Shown here in pieces: positions 25,224 to 33,604 of a stretch of DNA of 64,000 nucleotides. Below the pieces are notes generated by a model that saw only the letters and a list, made by a program, of their open reading frames with translations, had not been told where the DNA came from and made no database searches. The DNA lies in assembly GCF_900637635.1 (NCBI RefSeq), contig NZ_LR134383.1, forward strand, positions 1,198,501 to 1,262,500, given 5' to 3'. Position 1 is the stretch's first letter. Every line of letters begins with the position of its first letter. The DNA is from Legionella jordanis. Lineage in GTDB: Bacteria > Pseudomonadota > Gammaproteobacteria > Legionellales > Legionellaceae. Both the position numbers and the translations under genes were made by a program.

Positions 25224-27221
25224 ATGATTACTTCCTTTATAGGCAGTTTGGATTTGTTATTTTTTGCCGAATCTGATTTGGAAACCATTCCTAACGACGA
25301 TTCTGCCGATCAGTCTTTGATTATTGGAAGGAATGCCTTAAGACTATTAATGATGGGTTGGCATTCTAATTGGCAAGATATGGTTTCTTGCAGACTTCTA
25401 AAGGCAATTTTTTTTGAACGTGATCATCAGCTTGTCCAAGGAATGCGAAAAGCATTCCAGGAAGGTTTCTCGCATCTTTATCATCAGTTAAGTTCAAAAA
25501 CCAATTACAGTGAGGAAGAGCTTGAACAAGCCCATTTATTTATAAGCAATTGCTTAAATTTACTACCCTTTAGTGATCTTACCCCCTATGAATCTTTTAA
25601 TATTCCACAATGGACAAACGGTCAATGGCAATGCGTAGAATACCGGGTTGTCCCCATCGAATTGACTGCCACCAGCGGCTTTGAAAAATTATTTATTGAA
25701 GATACTGATAGGGTTTTTGCCTATGGCCTTGAACCAATCAATTCTGAATATGCTCAGTCTCACCTGATTTTTATGGGTACTACTTATCCGGCGGGCCAAG
25801 GTTTTATCAGTCAAGTGGATAGTGATTTAAGGGCATTCAATACAGTCGGTAATAGCCTGTATCAGAGTGGACGAAAACGCATCAGCAAATGGTTGGATAA
25901 ACAAAATCAGGTTCATGTATGTGGCTTAAGTTTAGGAGCATCCTTGTCCTTACTGTTGGCATTGGATAAAGGGCATAAGCTGACACGCGTGGATGCTTTA
26001 AACCCAGCTGGTCTGTATGATTTTGCGATTAAAGGGCACATTGACCATTGGGATAAATTACCTCAAAAACCCACAGTAATTGTGCAGAAACAGGGTAAGG
26101 ATCCGGTTTCCGCTTTCGGTGTCTGGAAGGAGGACTGGAGCATTTTACATGTTCAGCCTCCTGCGGAAAAACAAGGACCAAATCCCTTGGTGGATCATGC
26201 TCTCAATTATGCGGGTTTATCAGGAACACACTTCGATAGCCTGGATCCTGTTGCAGATAACAGGGAGCATCAAAAACGTAATTTCTGGCTTTATCGATTA
26301 GGTCGTGCAATTGTTTATTTAAGTTTTATTTTTCCTTTTCGTTATGGGATTCTACCTCTCTTTCGCTACGTTAACAGTCATAAAACGCATTTGCTCCTTA
26401 CTGCCATTGTCTTGACTTTATTGATTACCATCCCCGGCTTTCTTCCCCTGATAAGCCTCGGAATAATGGGGTTAAGTTCAGGATTTATCAGTGCTCTGTT
26501 GTTTAGTATTCCCCTTGCTTTTTTACTTGATCGCTGTTTGTGGGGAGTGAGTGATGCTTTAAATGGCACAGTAAACCTCTATCTTTTAGACCGTTTACAA
26601 TGGTTAAAGCAGCCTTCCGTATTCATTACAGGTTTGCTGTTGGGAATTGCCGCTATCGCCGGTATGGGGGCTGTTGTGATTTTCTTTGGGCCAGCGGTAT
26701 TCCCCTCTGTTATTTTGCTTTCCCTTATGCTGCCCTTAGCCATTTCTGCGCTTCAAAAGATAATTAAAAATATCCACATTCTTAGGGGGGTAGAAAAAAA
26801 TCAACCTGCGGCTTGCCATAATCCAGCATTACCCAGAAATGAAATGCAAGACCTGTATTGCAATAAACAAGAAGAAACATTCAGCTTGTCTGAAATAGTC
26901 AGTTATTATAAAGCAATGCGTGTTTTGGTGAAGAAGAAAAGCTTTCTGCCAAATGAAGATCAGCCAAGGGAGCAATTTAATGGAAAATCCAAACGGGAAA
27001 TTCTTTTAAGTTTGACAGAAACTAATGGCAATAGCCCAGTTCAAGTTAGGGCGTCCAAAGCAAAAATTGCAGAGATGAAAACTTGCATAAAGCTTTTACA
27101 GAAATTTGGATTTATAGCATCACAGCAATCGATGCAGATTGAGACAAAAGAATTAATTAATGAGTTGAGCCAGGAATATGAAAATTATCGCCTGGGCAAA
27201 AGGCAAGCGTCTTTTCCTTGA
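25224..27221 (+). CDS. Uncharacterised membrane protein with lipase-like GxSxG motif
   Basis: A 665-residue protein I cannot name. Residues about 225-250 read VHVCGLSLGASLSLLLALD, the nucleophile elbow of alpha/beta hydrolases (Gly234, Ser236, Gly238), preceded by FMGTTYPAGQGF, which could be the oxyanion region. Two hydrophobic blocks follow (about 390-435 and 470-515), each long enough for two membrane helices, and the last 130 residues are charged and helical. So a membrane-bound esterase or lipase is plausible but unproved. AGGGAATAG precedes the ATG. It ends three bases from the stop of the convergent YyaL-type gene and may be cotranscribed with the cphA-like gene. Confidence 0.7.
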   Translation: MITSFIGSLDLLFFAESDLETIPNDDSADQSLIIGRNALRLLMMGWHSNWQDMVSCRLLKAIFFERDHQLVQGMRKAFQEGFSHLYHQLSSKTNYSEEELEQAHLFISNCLNLLPFSDLTPYESFNIPQWTNGQWQCVEYRVVPIELTATSGFEKLFIEDTDRVFAYGLEPINSEYAQSHLIFMGTTYPAGQGFISQVDSDLRAFNTVGNSLYQSGRKRISKWLDKQNQVHVCGLSLGASLSLLLALDKGHKLTRVDALNPAGLYDFAIKGHIDHWDKLPQKPTVIVQKQGKDPVSAFGVWKEDWSILHVQPPAEKQGPNPLVDHALNYAGLSGTHFDSLDPVADNREHQKRNFWLYRLGRAIVYLSFIFPFRYGILPLFRYVNSHKTHLLLTAIVLTLLITIPGFLPLISLGIMGLSSGFISALLFSIPLAFLLDRCLWGVSDALNGTVNLYLLDRLQWLKQPSVFITGLLLGIAAIAGMGAVVIFFGPAVFPSVILLSLMLPLAISALQKIIKNIHILRGVEKNQPAACHNPALPRNEMQDLYCNKQEETFSLSEIVSYYKAMRVLVKKKSFLPNEDQPREQFNGKSKREILLSLTETNGNSPVQVRASKAKIAEMKTCIKLLQKFGFIASQQSMQIETKELINELSQEYENYRLGKRQASFP

Positions 27222-27224
27222 AGC

Positions 27225-29225
27225 TTAGGCAAGTAATTTTCTAAATTGTTCAAGGTCTGTTACCACATCAAGGCAGTTTTCTGCTTGGCAAATATAAGCA
27301 CAGCAATCTCCCTGACTGTACTTTGTGGCCAGGGCTTGCGGGAGATTTAAGCTGTGAGCCGCTATGGCGAAGCAGTGGTGTTCGGGTCTGGTCAGGGCTA
27401 CTTCTTGCCAAAGTTTTATTTTGCTCTCCTCCCCTCTGATAATGATTAACTTGGGAGGGTTTAGATACTCTTTTAAGGCCAACAACAATGAGCCATGTTC
27501 AGCCGGATAGCGGCATAATGAGGGCCATGCGGTTTTGAGTGTTTTCTCAGCGGCTTCTATGTAACGGTTTTCGCCGAGCAAATAACCAAGAAGAAGGATC
27601 GCGCGGGATAAAATACCATTGCCTGAGGGAATGGCATCATCCATCATCGGTTTAGGGCGAAAGAGCAATTCCTCATGGTTTTCGGCAGTAAAAAAGAAGC
27701 CCCCAGCGTTTTTATCAGCAAATTGAGACAGTGCTGCTTCGGCTATTTCAATGGCAAATAGCAAATGCTCACTGTTCCAGGATACTTGAAGAGACGCGAG
27801 CAAACTGTCTAATAAGAACGCATAGTCATCGAGATAAGCTGATAAATAAGCTTCTCCATCTTTAAAACAAGCTTTTAACTGCTGGCCATTCCATAAATTA
27901 CTTTGTATGAATGAAAGGGCTTTATGGGCAGCATCAAGGTATTTGTCCTCCTTAAGCTCTCTGGCGGCTAAAAGCATGCCTTTTATCATTAATGCATTCC
28001 AGGAAGTTAAAATCTTATCGTCTCGAAATGGGGGAATGCGCGTAGAACGGGCTTGAAATAGTTTGGTTCTTGCGGAACGAAGAAGATTGTGGGTTGATTG
28101 AATGGATATTGAGAGAGCCTTAGCAATCGACTGTGAACTTTGATTCAGATATAAATGCCAAAATCCTTCAAAATTTGGGGTTTTTGTTAAACCAAACATT
28201 AGAGAGGCGACCGCATATTCTTCAGGGGTGAGGAGGGATTGAATTTCTTTGCGATCCCAACGATAAAACTTTCCTTCTTCTCCCTCAGAATCTGCGTCTA
28301 GACTGGAATAAAAACCACCGTCCTCTGATTGCATTTCGCGTATGGCCCAATCGGCCGTATCGCGAATTATAGTTTTAAAAAAATTTGTAGGATACTCAGG
28401 GGCAGCGAGACTATAGAGCGTCAGCAATTGTCCATTGTCGTAAAGCATCTTTTCAAAATGGGGAATCATCCATTGATTATCTACCGAATAGCGATAAAAA
28501 CCCGCGCCTAATTGGTCATACAAACCTCCTTTTGCCATTTTTTTTAAGCTGCTTAAAGCTAAAGGAGATTGATAGCTCAGAAGAAACTCCAATTTACTCG
28601 CCTGAGGAAATTTTGGAGCACTGCCAAAACCGCCATGCTTTGAGTCGAAATTTTGTGCTAACGTGTTCAGGGCGAGTTTCAGCGGAGTTTCGTTTAAAGA
28701 ATCACTGGAGGACTTAGCTTCTTGTTGCAAAATTCGTTTCAATTCCAAACCTTGTTTTTTTAGATCATGAGGTTGGTTTTTATAAAGCATTGCAATGACA
28801 TTCAGAACTTTTCTAAAGCCTGGTAATTGATAACGATCTTCGGGGGGGAAATAAGTACCGCTGAAGAAAGGGGTTAAATCCGAGGTTAAAAAAATAGTTA
28901 AAGGCCAGCCACCGCTTTGTTGACTTAAGTAATAATGGGCTGTTTGATAAATTTTATCGAGATCTGGCCGCTCTTCTTTATCTACCTTTATGTTAATGAA
29001 GAGTTGATTCATCAGTGCAGCGGTTTCTTCATTTTCAAAAGACTCATGTGCCATGACGTGACACCAGTGACATGCAGCATAACCAATGGAGAGTAAAATG
29101 GGTTTGTTTTCGAGTTTGGCTTTTTCCAAAGCCTCATCTCCCCATGGATACCATTCTACAGGGTTATAGGCATGCTGCAGCAAATAAGGGCTATGTTCAT
29201 GAATGAGACGATTGGCTGTAGGCAT
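27225..29225 (-). CDS. YyaL-type thioredoxin-domain protein (DUF255)
   Basis: A 666-residue cytosolic protein of the YyaL/SPATA20 family. The N-terminal thioredoxin-like domain begins [19 protein letters not shown] and carries the CxxC motif in [13 protein letters not shown], followed by [13 protein letters not shown] and GGWPLTIFL. The C-terminal two thirds form an alpha/alpha-barrel resembling N-acylglucosamine epimerases ([34 protein letters not shown]). The cellular substrate of the family is not established. GAGGCTTT precedes the ATG. The length is that of the family. Confidence 0.9.
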   Translation of the reverse strand: MPTANRLIHEHSPYLLQHAYNPVEWYPWGDEALEKAKLENKPILLSIGYAACHWCHVMAHESFENEETAALMNQLFINIKVDKEERPDLDKIYQTAHYYLSQQSGGWPLTIFLTSDLTPFFSGTYFPPEDRYQLPGFRKVLNVIAMLYKNQPHDLKKQGLELKRILQQEAKSSSDSLNETPLKLALNTLAQNFDSKHGGFGSAPKFPQASKLEFLLSYQSPLALSSLKKMAKGGLYDQLGAGFYRYSVDNQWMIPHFEKMLYDNGQLLTLYSLAAPEYPTNFFKTIIRDTADWAIREMQSEDGGFYSSLDADSEGEEGKFYRWDRKEIQSLLTPEEYAVASLMFGLTKTPNFEGFWHLYLNQSSQSIAKALSISIQSTHNLLRSARTKLFQARSTRIPPFRDDKILTSWNALMIKGMLLAARELKEDKYLDAAHKALSFIQSNLWNGQQLKACFKDGEAYLSAYLDDYAFLLDSLLASLQVSWNSEHLLFAIEIAEAALSQFADKNAGGFFFTAENHEELLFRPKPMMDDAIPSGNGILSRAILLLGYLLGENRYIEAAEKTLKTAWPSLCRYPAEHGSLLLALKEYLNPPKLIIIRGEESKIKLWQEVALTRPEHHCFAIAAHSLNLPQALATKYSQGDCCAYICQAENCLDVVTDLEQFRKLLA

Positions 29226-29289
29226 AAAGCCTCATGGCTTTAATGAGTTCTATTGTTAATATAGCAAAGAGGGCTGCCAAAGCATCAGA

Positions 29290-29311
29290 ATGGCTATCTA
29301 ACGATAGCCAT
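29290..29311 (-). terminator. Hairpin after the duplicated Cys-domain gene
   Basis: ATGGCTATC and GATAGCCAT pair perfectly over nine bases with a four-base loop. It starts 20 bases beyond the stop codon at 29331. No T-run follows on the minus strand, so termination is inferred from stem and position. Confidence 0.5.
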
Positions 29312-29330
29312 GCATGATTAACTGTTAAAT

Positions 29331-30080
29331 CTATTGATTATCTTTGCTGCTCGCCTCCGAAGGACTGCTGCTTTTCTGAGGGGCGTTGCTCTTTGCTTCT
29401 GAGGAAACTAAATATTGTTTGGCAAAATCCGTACCTATGCATTCACCCATCTTATGACCCCAGGTGTTTGCATTTTCTGCATTGAGTGTACCCGGCAAAT
29501 TTGAATAAAATTCGTTTTGGCATTTATCAAAACTGGCAGGAATTAAAGTAACGCACTTGGCATTGTCTATTCCCCGGTCTTGAAGTTTTTTCTTAATTGA
29601 CTCGTCTTCAAAAAAGCCGTTGCAAATCATCGTTGGTGCAAGACTCTTAAGTTGGGAAAGCCACTGATCTTTCGGAATATCACCGGAAGAACTGCTTGAG
29701 CCGGGAGCATTGGATTGCGAATTGGGTACCAGATATTTAGTAGCAAAGTCTGTTCCTATGCATTCCCCAAGAGTATGTCCCCAGGTTGCTGCACTTTGAG
29801 CATTCATGTTGGCGGGTAAGCTCGAATAGTATTGCTTTTGACATTTGTCAAAGCTCGCCGGGATTAAAGACATGCATTTTTCATTATCGATTTTTAATTC
29901 GTCCATTCGCTTTTTGAGAGAAGGTTCTTCCAAAAAACCTTTGCATATAACTGTAGGGGCAACATCTTTTAATTTGGATAACCAATCGTCTTTTGTCATT
30001 TCCATGGTAGGAGAGCTTGCAAATAATGGAAGAGGTAATAGCATAACTCCCAGACCTAGCGATTTGCTTTTATTTGACAT
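29331..30080 (-). CDS. Secreted protein with two copies of a four-cysteine domain
   Basis: A 249-residue protein with a signal peptide (residues 1-21, ending LFAS). The mature part has two copies of a domain of about 90 residues (about 29-119 and 139-229), linked by a Ser-rich spacer and followed by a Ser/Lys tail. Both copies share KD-W-LS-LK--APT-IC, IDN-KC--LIPASFDKCQ, and TWGH--GECIGTDFA--YLV, each with four cysteines at matching places. This implies tandem duplication and probably two disulfides per copy in the periplasm or outside. I do not know the family's function. AAGGGAA precedes the ATG. Confidence 0.8.
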   Translation of the reverse strand: MSNKSKSLGLGVMLLPLPLFASSPTMEMTKDDWLSKLKDVAPTVICKGFLEEPSLKKRMDELKIDNEKCMSLIPASFDKCQKQYYSSLPANMNAQSAATWGHTLGECIGTDFATKYLVPNSQSNAPGSSSSSGDIPKDQWLSQLKSLAPTMICNGFFEDESIKKKLQDRGIDNAKCVTLIPASFDKCQNEFYSNLPGTLNAENANTWGHKMGECIGTDFAKQYLVSSEAKSNAPQKSSSPSEASSKDNQ

Positions 30081-30163
30081 TTTTTTATTCCCTTAATCAT
30101 GTACTTCTACAAGAATAGACAAAAAAAATGGATTTGACTAAGCATTAATTGAATATTTCAAAA

Positions 30164-30178
30164 AATAAATCATTTATT
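30164..30178. promoter_or_regulatory. AATAAAT-C-ATTTATT palindrome in a divergent promoter region
   Basis: A perfect 15-base palindrome lies between the divergent genes at 30080 and 30283. It could be an operator or just AT-rich sequence; nothing else supports a regulator here. Confidence 0.25.
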
Positions 30179-30282
30179 GAACAAAGACATAGGCATCGAT
30201 TATACTAAATGCACCTAATTTGTGCATTGTGCTTCTGGTGAAATTTCGTCTATATTTGTATCGCTGCATTCTAAAAGATTTT

Positions 30283-30834
30283 ATGAAGAAATTAACAAGA
30301 GAATTTTATAACCGAACTACCATCACTGTCGCACAAGAACTGTTGGGAAAATATTTAGTGCACGTCAAAAATGGTTGTGAACGTATCGGACGAATTGTTG
30401 AAGTAGAGGCTTATTTGGGTTCCCACGACTTGGCGGCTCACTCTTCGAAGGGAATCACCCCACGTACTAAAATAATGTTTGGTCCTCCTGGCTATGCCTA
30501 TGTTTATCTCATCTACGGAATTCATCACTGCTTGAATGTGGTGACAGAAGGTGAGGGAAGTGGTTCTGCCGTTTTATTGCGGGCTATCGAACCTGTTTGC
30601 AATATTTCTCAGCGAACGCAGGGGCCTGGTTTACTTTGCAAAGCTTTGGAAATAAATAAGCAGCACAATGGCCATGATCTGCTGAGTGAAACGCTTTATA
30701 TTGCTGAACAAGCGGGTGAGCCTGAATTCATTATCACCCAAAAAACAAGAATTGGCGTAGGCTACGCTAAGCAATGGGCTGATGAATTGCTACGCTTTTA
30801 TATTAAAGACAATCCCTTTGTATCCAGGCGGTGA
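30283..30834 (+). CDS. 3-methyladenine DNA glycosylase, AAG/MPG family
   Basis: Base-excision repair enzyme removing alkylated purines. I start it at the ATG at 30283 (MKKLTREFYNRTTITVAQEL), which matches family N-termini; an upstream in-frame start adds 21 residues of unrelated hydrophobic sequence. The product has 183 residues. VEVEAYLGSHDLAAHSS holds the catalytic Glu, and GPPGYAYVYLIYGIHHCLNV is the DNA-intercalating and active-site block. QGPGLLCKAL is also typical. The ribosome binding site is weak. It stands alone. Confidence 0.92.
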   Translation: MKKLTREFYNRTTITVAQELLGKYLVHVKNGCERIGRIVEVEAYLGSHDLAAHSSKGITPRTKIMFGPPGYAYVYLIYGIHHCLNVVTEGEGSGSAVLLRAIEPVCNISQRTQGPGLLCKALEINKQHNGHDLLSETLYIAEQAGEPEFIITQKTRIGVGYAKQWADELLRFYIKDNPFVSRR

Positions 30835-30913
30835 TTTAAAAGCCAATTGAAACACCACAACCCGACGGCGTTAAACTACCCAACCATAATAAATACAATC
30901 CTTTTATTATTTA

Positions 30914-30931
30914 AATTGCGCAATTCGAATT
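30914..30931. promoter_or_regulatory. Overlapping palindromes upstream of the toxin-antitoxin operon
   Basis: AATTGCGCAATT (30914-30925) and AATTCGAATT (30922-30931) are both perfect palindromes sharing AATT. They lie just upstream of the suggested -35 box of the MbcA-RES operon. Xre-type antitoxins of this family commonly repress their own operon, so this is a candidate operator. Confidence 0.4.
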
Positions 30932-30953
30932 ACGGGGCACTTTAATTCTAAAA

Positions 30954-30983
30954 TTAGACAATAATTTAAAAATAGAATATATT
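30954..30983 (+). promoter_or_regulatory. Possible sigma-70 promoter of the toxin-antitoxin operon
   Basis: TTAGAC, an 18-base spacer, then TATATT, ending 30 bases before the antitoxin ATG. The match to consensus is moderate. Confidence 0.35.
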
Positions 30984-31012
30984 GTACGCATAGTGAGACA
31001 AAAACGACTGCC

Positions 31013-31399
31013 ATGAAAACTGTAATTCAACCTTCTGCTTCTGTTTCTAACGAGGTAGCATGGAAAGCCCTCAAAAACTTGATTGAACGGTTTCATTTCA
31101 GCAAGGAAGAAGCGCTCACATTGATGGGTAATATGCCAGCTTCCTCCTATTACAAAGGGATTAGCAAACATGATGGAAATCTAACTCGCGATGAAAAAGA
31201 ACGTATATCACTGTTGTTAGGCATTTATAAGGATTTACGCATTTTATTTGTGGACAGCAACCAAGCTATGTCCTGGATTGATAGAGAAAACAGCTTACCC
31301 CCTTTTAATGGTTTAACACCCAGAGCCTATTTAATGGAAGGTAGTCTATTGCGGCTGGCCGAAGTGCGCAGATTTCTTGATTTTTGGAGAGGATATTAA
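31013..31399 (+). CDS. MbcA/ParS/Xre-type antitoxin
   Basis: A 128-residue antitoxin. The N-terminal part (about 15-75) is a helical Xre-like DNA-binding domain, with FSKEEALTLMGNMPASSYYK. The C-terminal part (about 85-128) is the DUF2384 toxin-binding domain, with LPPFNGLTPRAYLMEG and LAEVRRFLDFWRGY. Its family is found next to RES-domain toxins, which is what follows at 31405. In the related MbcTA complex the antitoxin's C-terminal region blocks the toxin's NAD+ site. It most likely represses its own promoter, and the palindromes at 30914-30931 are suitable. Confidence 0.88.
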   Translation: MKTVIQPSASVSNEVAWKALKNLIERFHFSKEEALTLMGNMPASSYYKGISKHDGNLTRDEKERISLLLGIYKDLRILFVDSNQAMSWIDRENSLPPFNGLTPRAYLMEGSLLRLAEVRRFLDFWRGY

Positions 31400-31404
31400 T
31401 AGGG

Positions 31405-32106
31405 ATGTTTTGCTATACAGAATTTAAGGGAAGATCACACCGCCTTATTCCTTCTCGCTATCCGCCAATAAGTTTATTTGATTGGGCCGAAACTTCAGAG
31501 GAGCTTGAACAGCTCGCCTATCTGGAAGGATTGACCAATGATCGTTTAATTACAGAATATGGCCATATTTCTTTAGTTGCCAAAGAAGATTGGATAGGTG
31601 GAGTAGGCTCCACACCTTTGATGGCCGCTTTTACTCATTTTGGTTTCTCAAGATTTAGTGATGGGACCTCCTATGGTGTTTACTATGCTGGGGAGTCCAT
31701 TAGAACAGCTATCGCCGAAACAAAATTTCATCGCGAACGCTTTCTAACTGCCTCGCAGGAGCCGCCCTGTGTGATTCAGATGAGAGAGTACGTTGCTCTA
31801 GTGAAAAAGCCTTTGGTTAATCTATGCAGCAACGAACATAAAGATTATCTGGATCCCGACGTGAATTCTTATGAGAAAAGTCAGCAGCTGGGGCGTGAGA
31901 TTAAACGTCAAAATGAGTGGGGTATTCTCTACCCCAGTGTTCGCAATAACGCACCTGAGGCTAAATGTTTAGCTATTTTTAGACCACCTGCTTTAACTTT
32001 ACCCGTACAGGCTGGACATTATGATTACATTTGGGACGGAAAAACTATTTGTGAAGTGAGAAAATCCATCCAAATGAGGCATGAGTCAGCAGCCTCGCTA
32101 CTATAA
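31405..32106 (+). CDS. RES-domain toxin (NAD+-degrading)
   Basis: Toxin of a type II pair that depletes NAD+. I prefer the ATG at 31405, six bases after the antitoxin stop, with GGAGAGG a little far upstream; a TTG at 31384 lacks a binding site. The product has 233 residues. The RES fold is shown by HRLIPSRYPPISLFD (Arg13, Arg18), SYGVYYAGESIRTAIAETKFH (Tyr93 or Tyr94 and Glu105 as likely active-site residues) and a late EWGILYPSVRN block. All look intact, so the toxin should be active. Related proteins are NAD+ phosphorylases (MbcT) or glycohydrolases. Confidence 0.88.
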   Translation: MFCYTEFKGRSHRLIPSRYPPISLFDWAETSEELEQLAYLEGLTNDRLITEYGHISLVAKEDWIGGVGSTPLMAAFTHFGFSRFSDGTSYGVYYAGESIRTAIAETKFHRERFLTASQEPPCVIQMREYVALVKKPLVNLCSNEHKDYLDPDVNSYEKSQQLGREIKRQNEWGILYPSVRNNAPEAKCLAIFRPPALTLPVQAGHYDYIWDGKTICEVRKSIQMRHESAASLL

Positions 32107-32139
32107 TTAATTAAAGGAGCTATTGTTAAGGAGTTTATT

Positions 32140-32301
32140 ATGGCAAAACTTTGCAATCAGCATGTGCATTCTTCCAAAACGGCAAAGCATGAAAATACTA
32201 AAGAAGAGGAAAAAGATAAACAATCCCAACATGAGGAAAGGCTGCTGGATAAAACGGTAGAGGGTACGTTTCCTGCAAGTGATGCGACAGCAAAATACTA
32301 G
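32140..32301 (+). CDS. Small charged protein with EGTFPASD motif, 53 residues
   Basis: A short gene behind AAGGAG, seven bases before the ATG. The N-terminal two thirds are Lys/Glu/His-rich and hydrophilic. The C-terminus reads LLDKTVEGTFPASDATAKY, and the EGTFPASD motif recurs in small uncharacterised proteobacterial proteins, which supports it as a real gene. There is no signal peptide. Function unknown. It follows the RES toxin by 33 bases but has its own ribosome binding site. Confidence 0.7.
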   Translation: MAKLCNQHVHSSKTAKHENTKEEEKDKQSQHEERLLDKTVEGTFPASDATAKY

Positions 32302-32426
32302 TTGCGTTGTAGAAACAATTCAGTGCTAAACTTAAAGAGGAATTATCATTTAACAGGAGCTTTTGTCAGGGTAGACACTTACAGTTGTCTATTTACCAGC
32401 TTTACTAACCAACTGGAGATATGACG

Positions 32427-32753
32427 ATGAGAACTTTTTTCTTTGGTATTGTTTCTTTATTGCTTGCAGTATTTAGCGTTTCGTCCTTTGCGGATAAGGT
32501 TGTAATTACTGGGGAACCCGTAGTGCTTGAGCAAAAAGGAGATGTGTATTATTTACCCGAAAAATACACGACTACAACTTCAACCAGCTACCATTACGTA
32601 ACAGTCGGGGGTACAAACCGTGTATGTTATGCTGAAGCCCAACCGAGTCTAGCTTCCTTAAATACCCAAGTGATTTCAGTGAATATGGGCGGGCAAACGG
32701 TTCAATGGACTTGTTATCCCTATGATGAAACTTATTTTTCTGTCTCTCCCTAA
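32427..32753 (+). CDS. Small secreted protein of unknown function
   Basis: The second of two nearby ATGs (32427) is chosen because GGAG lies eight bases before it, against two for the first. The product has 108 residues, with a clear Sec signal peptide of about 22 residues (MRTFFFGIVSLLLAVFSVSS, cut after SFA). The mature part has two cysteines (VCYAE and WTCYP) that could form a disulfide, and a Thr/Ser/Tyr-rich middle. It is probably periplasmic or secreted. I do not recognise the family. A good hairpin follows. Confidence 0.75.
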   Translation: MRTFFFGIVSLLLAVFSVSSFADKVVITGEPVVLEQKGDVYYLPEKYTTTTSTSYHYVTVGGTNRVCYAEAQPSLASLNTQVISVNMGGQTVQWTCYPYDETYFSVSP

Positions 32754-32758
32754 AAGCT

Positions 32759-32780
32759 TGGGCGGCTTGTCCGCCCATTT
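32759..32780 (+). terminator. Terminator after the small secreted protein gene
   Basis: TGGGCGG and CCGCCCA pair over seven bases with loop CTTGT, followed by TTT. It lies six bases beyond the stop codon. Confidence 0.75.
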
Positions 32781-32887
32781 CCCCTCAATGCTTTTTAAGC
32801 TCATTTTTATTCTTTAGTGCTACCTTTCCTTACAAGAAAAAAGTATATTAAATTCTCTATTTTGCAGCATTTCACAGGGAGAATAAA

Positions 32888-33484
32888 ATGCCTTTTACCG
32901 TCGCCACGCTTGAGGAATTAATTGAATTTGGAAAGTATTTGGCCATAAATTATAAGACAGAGCGTGCCCAAATGGACAGGAACCGATTTCTCGGTCTTTT
33001 TCGTTCGGATACGGACAATCCAGTTCGAAAAAGTGATATTAATTTCCTGATCAATATTACGAACCATATTGAAACGCATCAGTTGGACTACAATGTGTGG
33101 GCAAAAGCGTTTAAAGCCCCTATTGTTGTCACTCCAAAACTTATCAACGAATTCTTGAGGCGCGCTTTAGCTGGAGCGTTCTTATTCGGGTTTAAGGCAG
33201 TCGATAGTGAATATTTGTTTGAGGACTCAGTCAAGGACCGTTCCGCACTTGGAAAATTATTCTGTGAATTATTCGACATTGAAAAGATGAGTGATATTCC
33301 TGTCGATGATTTAAAAAAATGCTTAAATGATCTTCGTGTCTACGTTAATTTTACAAACAACAATTCAGGTACACCACTTAAATGGCACAAACATAAAAGC
33401 AACAAGGTTCTGCTCGAGGAAATCTCCGCTGCCATCTCCTACACCAACTCCTTAAAATCGACTCTGGCTCCTACACTATCCTGA
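32888..33484 (+). CDS. Uncharacterised cytosolic-type protein, 198 residues
   Basis: AGGGAGAATAAA precedes the ATG, so expression is likely. The protein is soluble, mixed charged and helical, with no signal peptide, membrane segment or motif I recognise. It stands alone between a terminator and the MmgE/PrpD gene. Legionella genomes hold many such orphan proteins, some of them secreted effectors. Its C-terminus (SYTNSLKSTLAPTLS) is rich in small polar residues, which is compatible with, but not evidence of, Dot/Icm export. Confidence 0.65.
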   Translation: MPFTVATLEELIEFGKYLAINYKTERAQMDRNRFLGLFRSDTDNPVRKSDINFLINITNHIETHQLDYNVWAKAFKAPIVVTPKLINEFLRRALAGAFLFGFKAVDSEYLFEDSVKDRSALGKLFCELFDIEKMSDIPVDDLKKCLNDLRVYVNFTNNNSGTPLKWHKHKSNKVLLEEISAAISYTNSLKSTLAPTLS

Positions 33485-33604
33485 ATGTTGATCCTGGGGA
33501 GAGTATAGGCTCTTCCTTCCTCCATAAGTTCCTCGGCCGTATATACTAAATGTATAAGGCGTGTTATCGCGTGGATATAGGCGCCAGGTCCAAAAAGGAA
33601 TATC

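Noticed and set aside
30140-30178. PmrA box upstream of the duplicated Cys-domain gene
   Set aside because: TTAAT occurs once, but the second half at 11-base spacing is missing on both strands.
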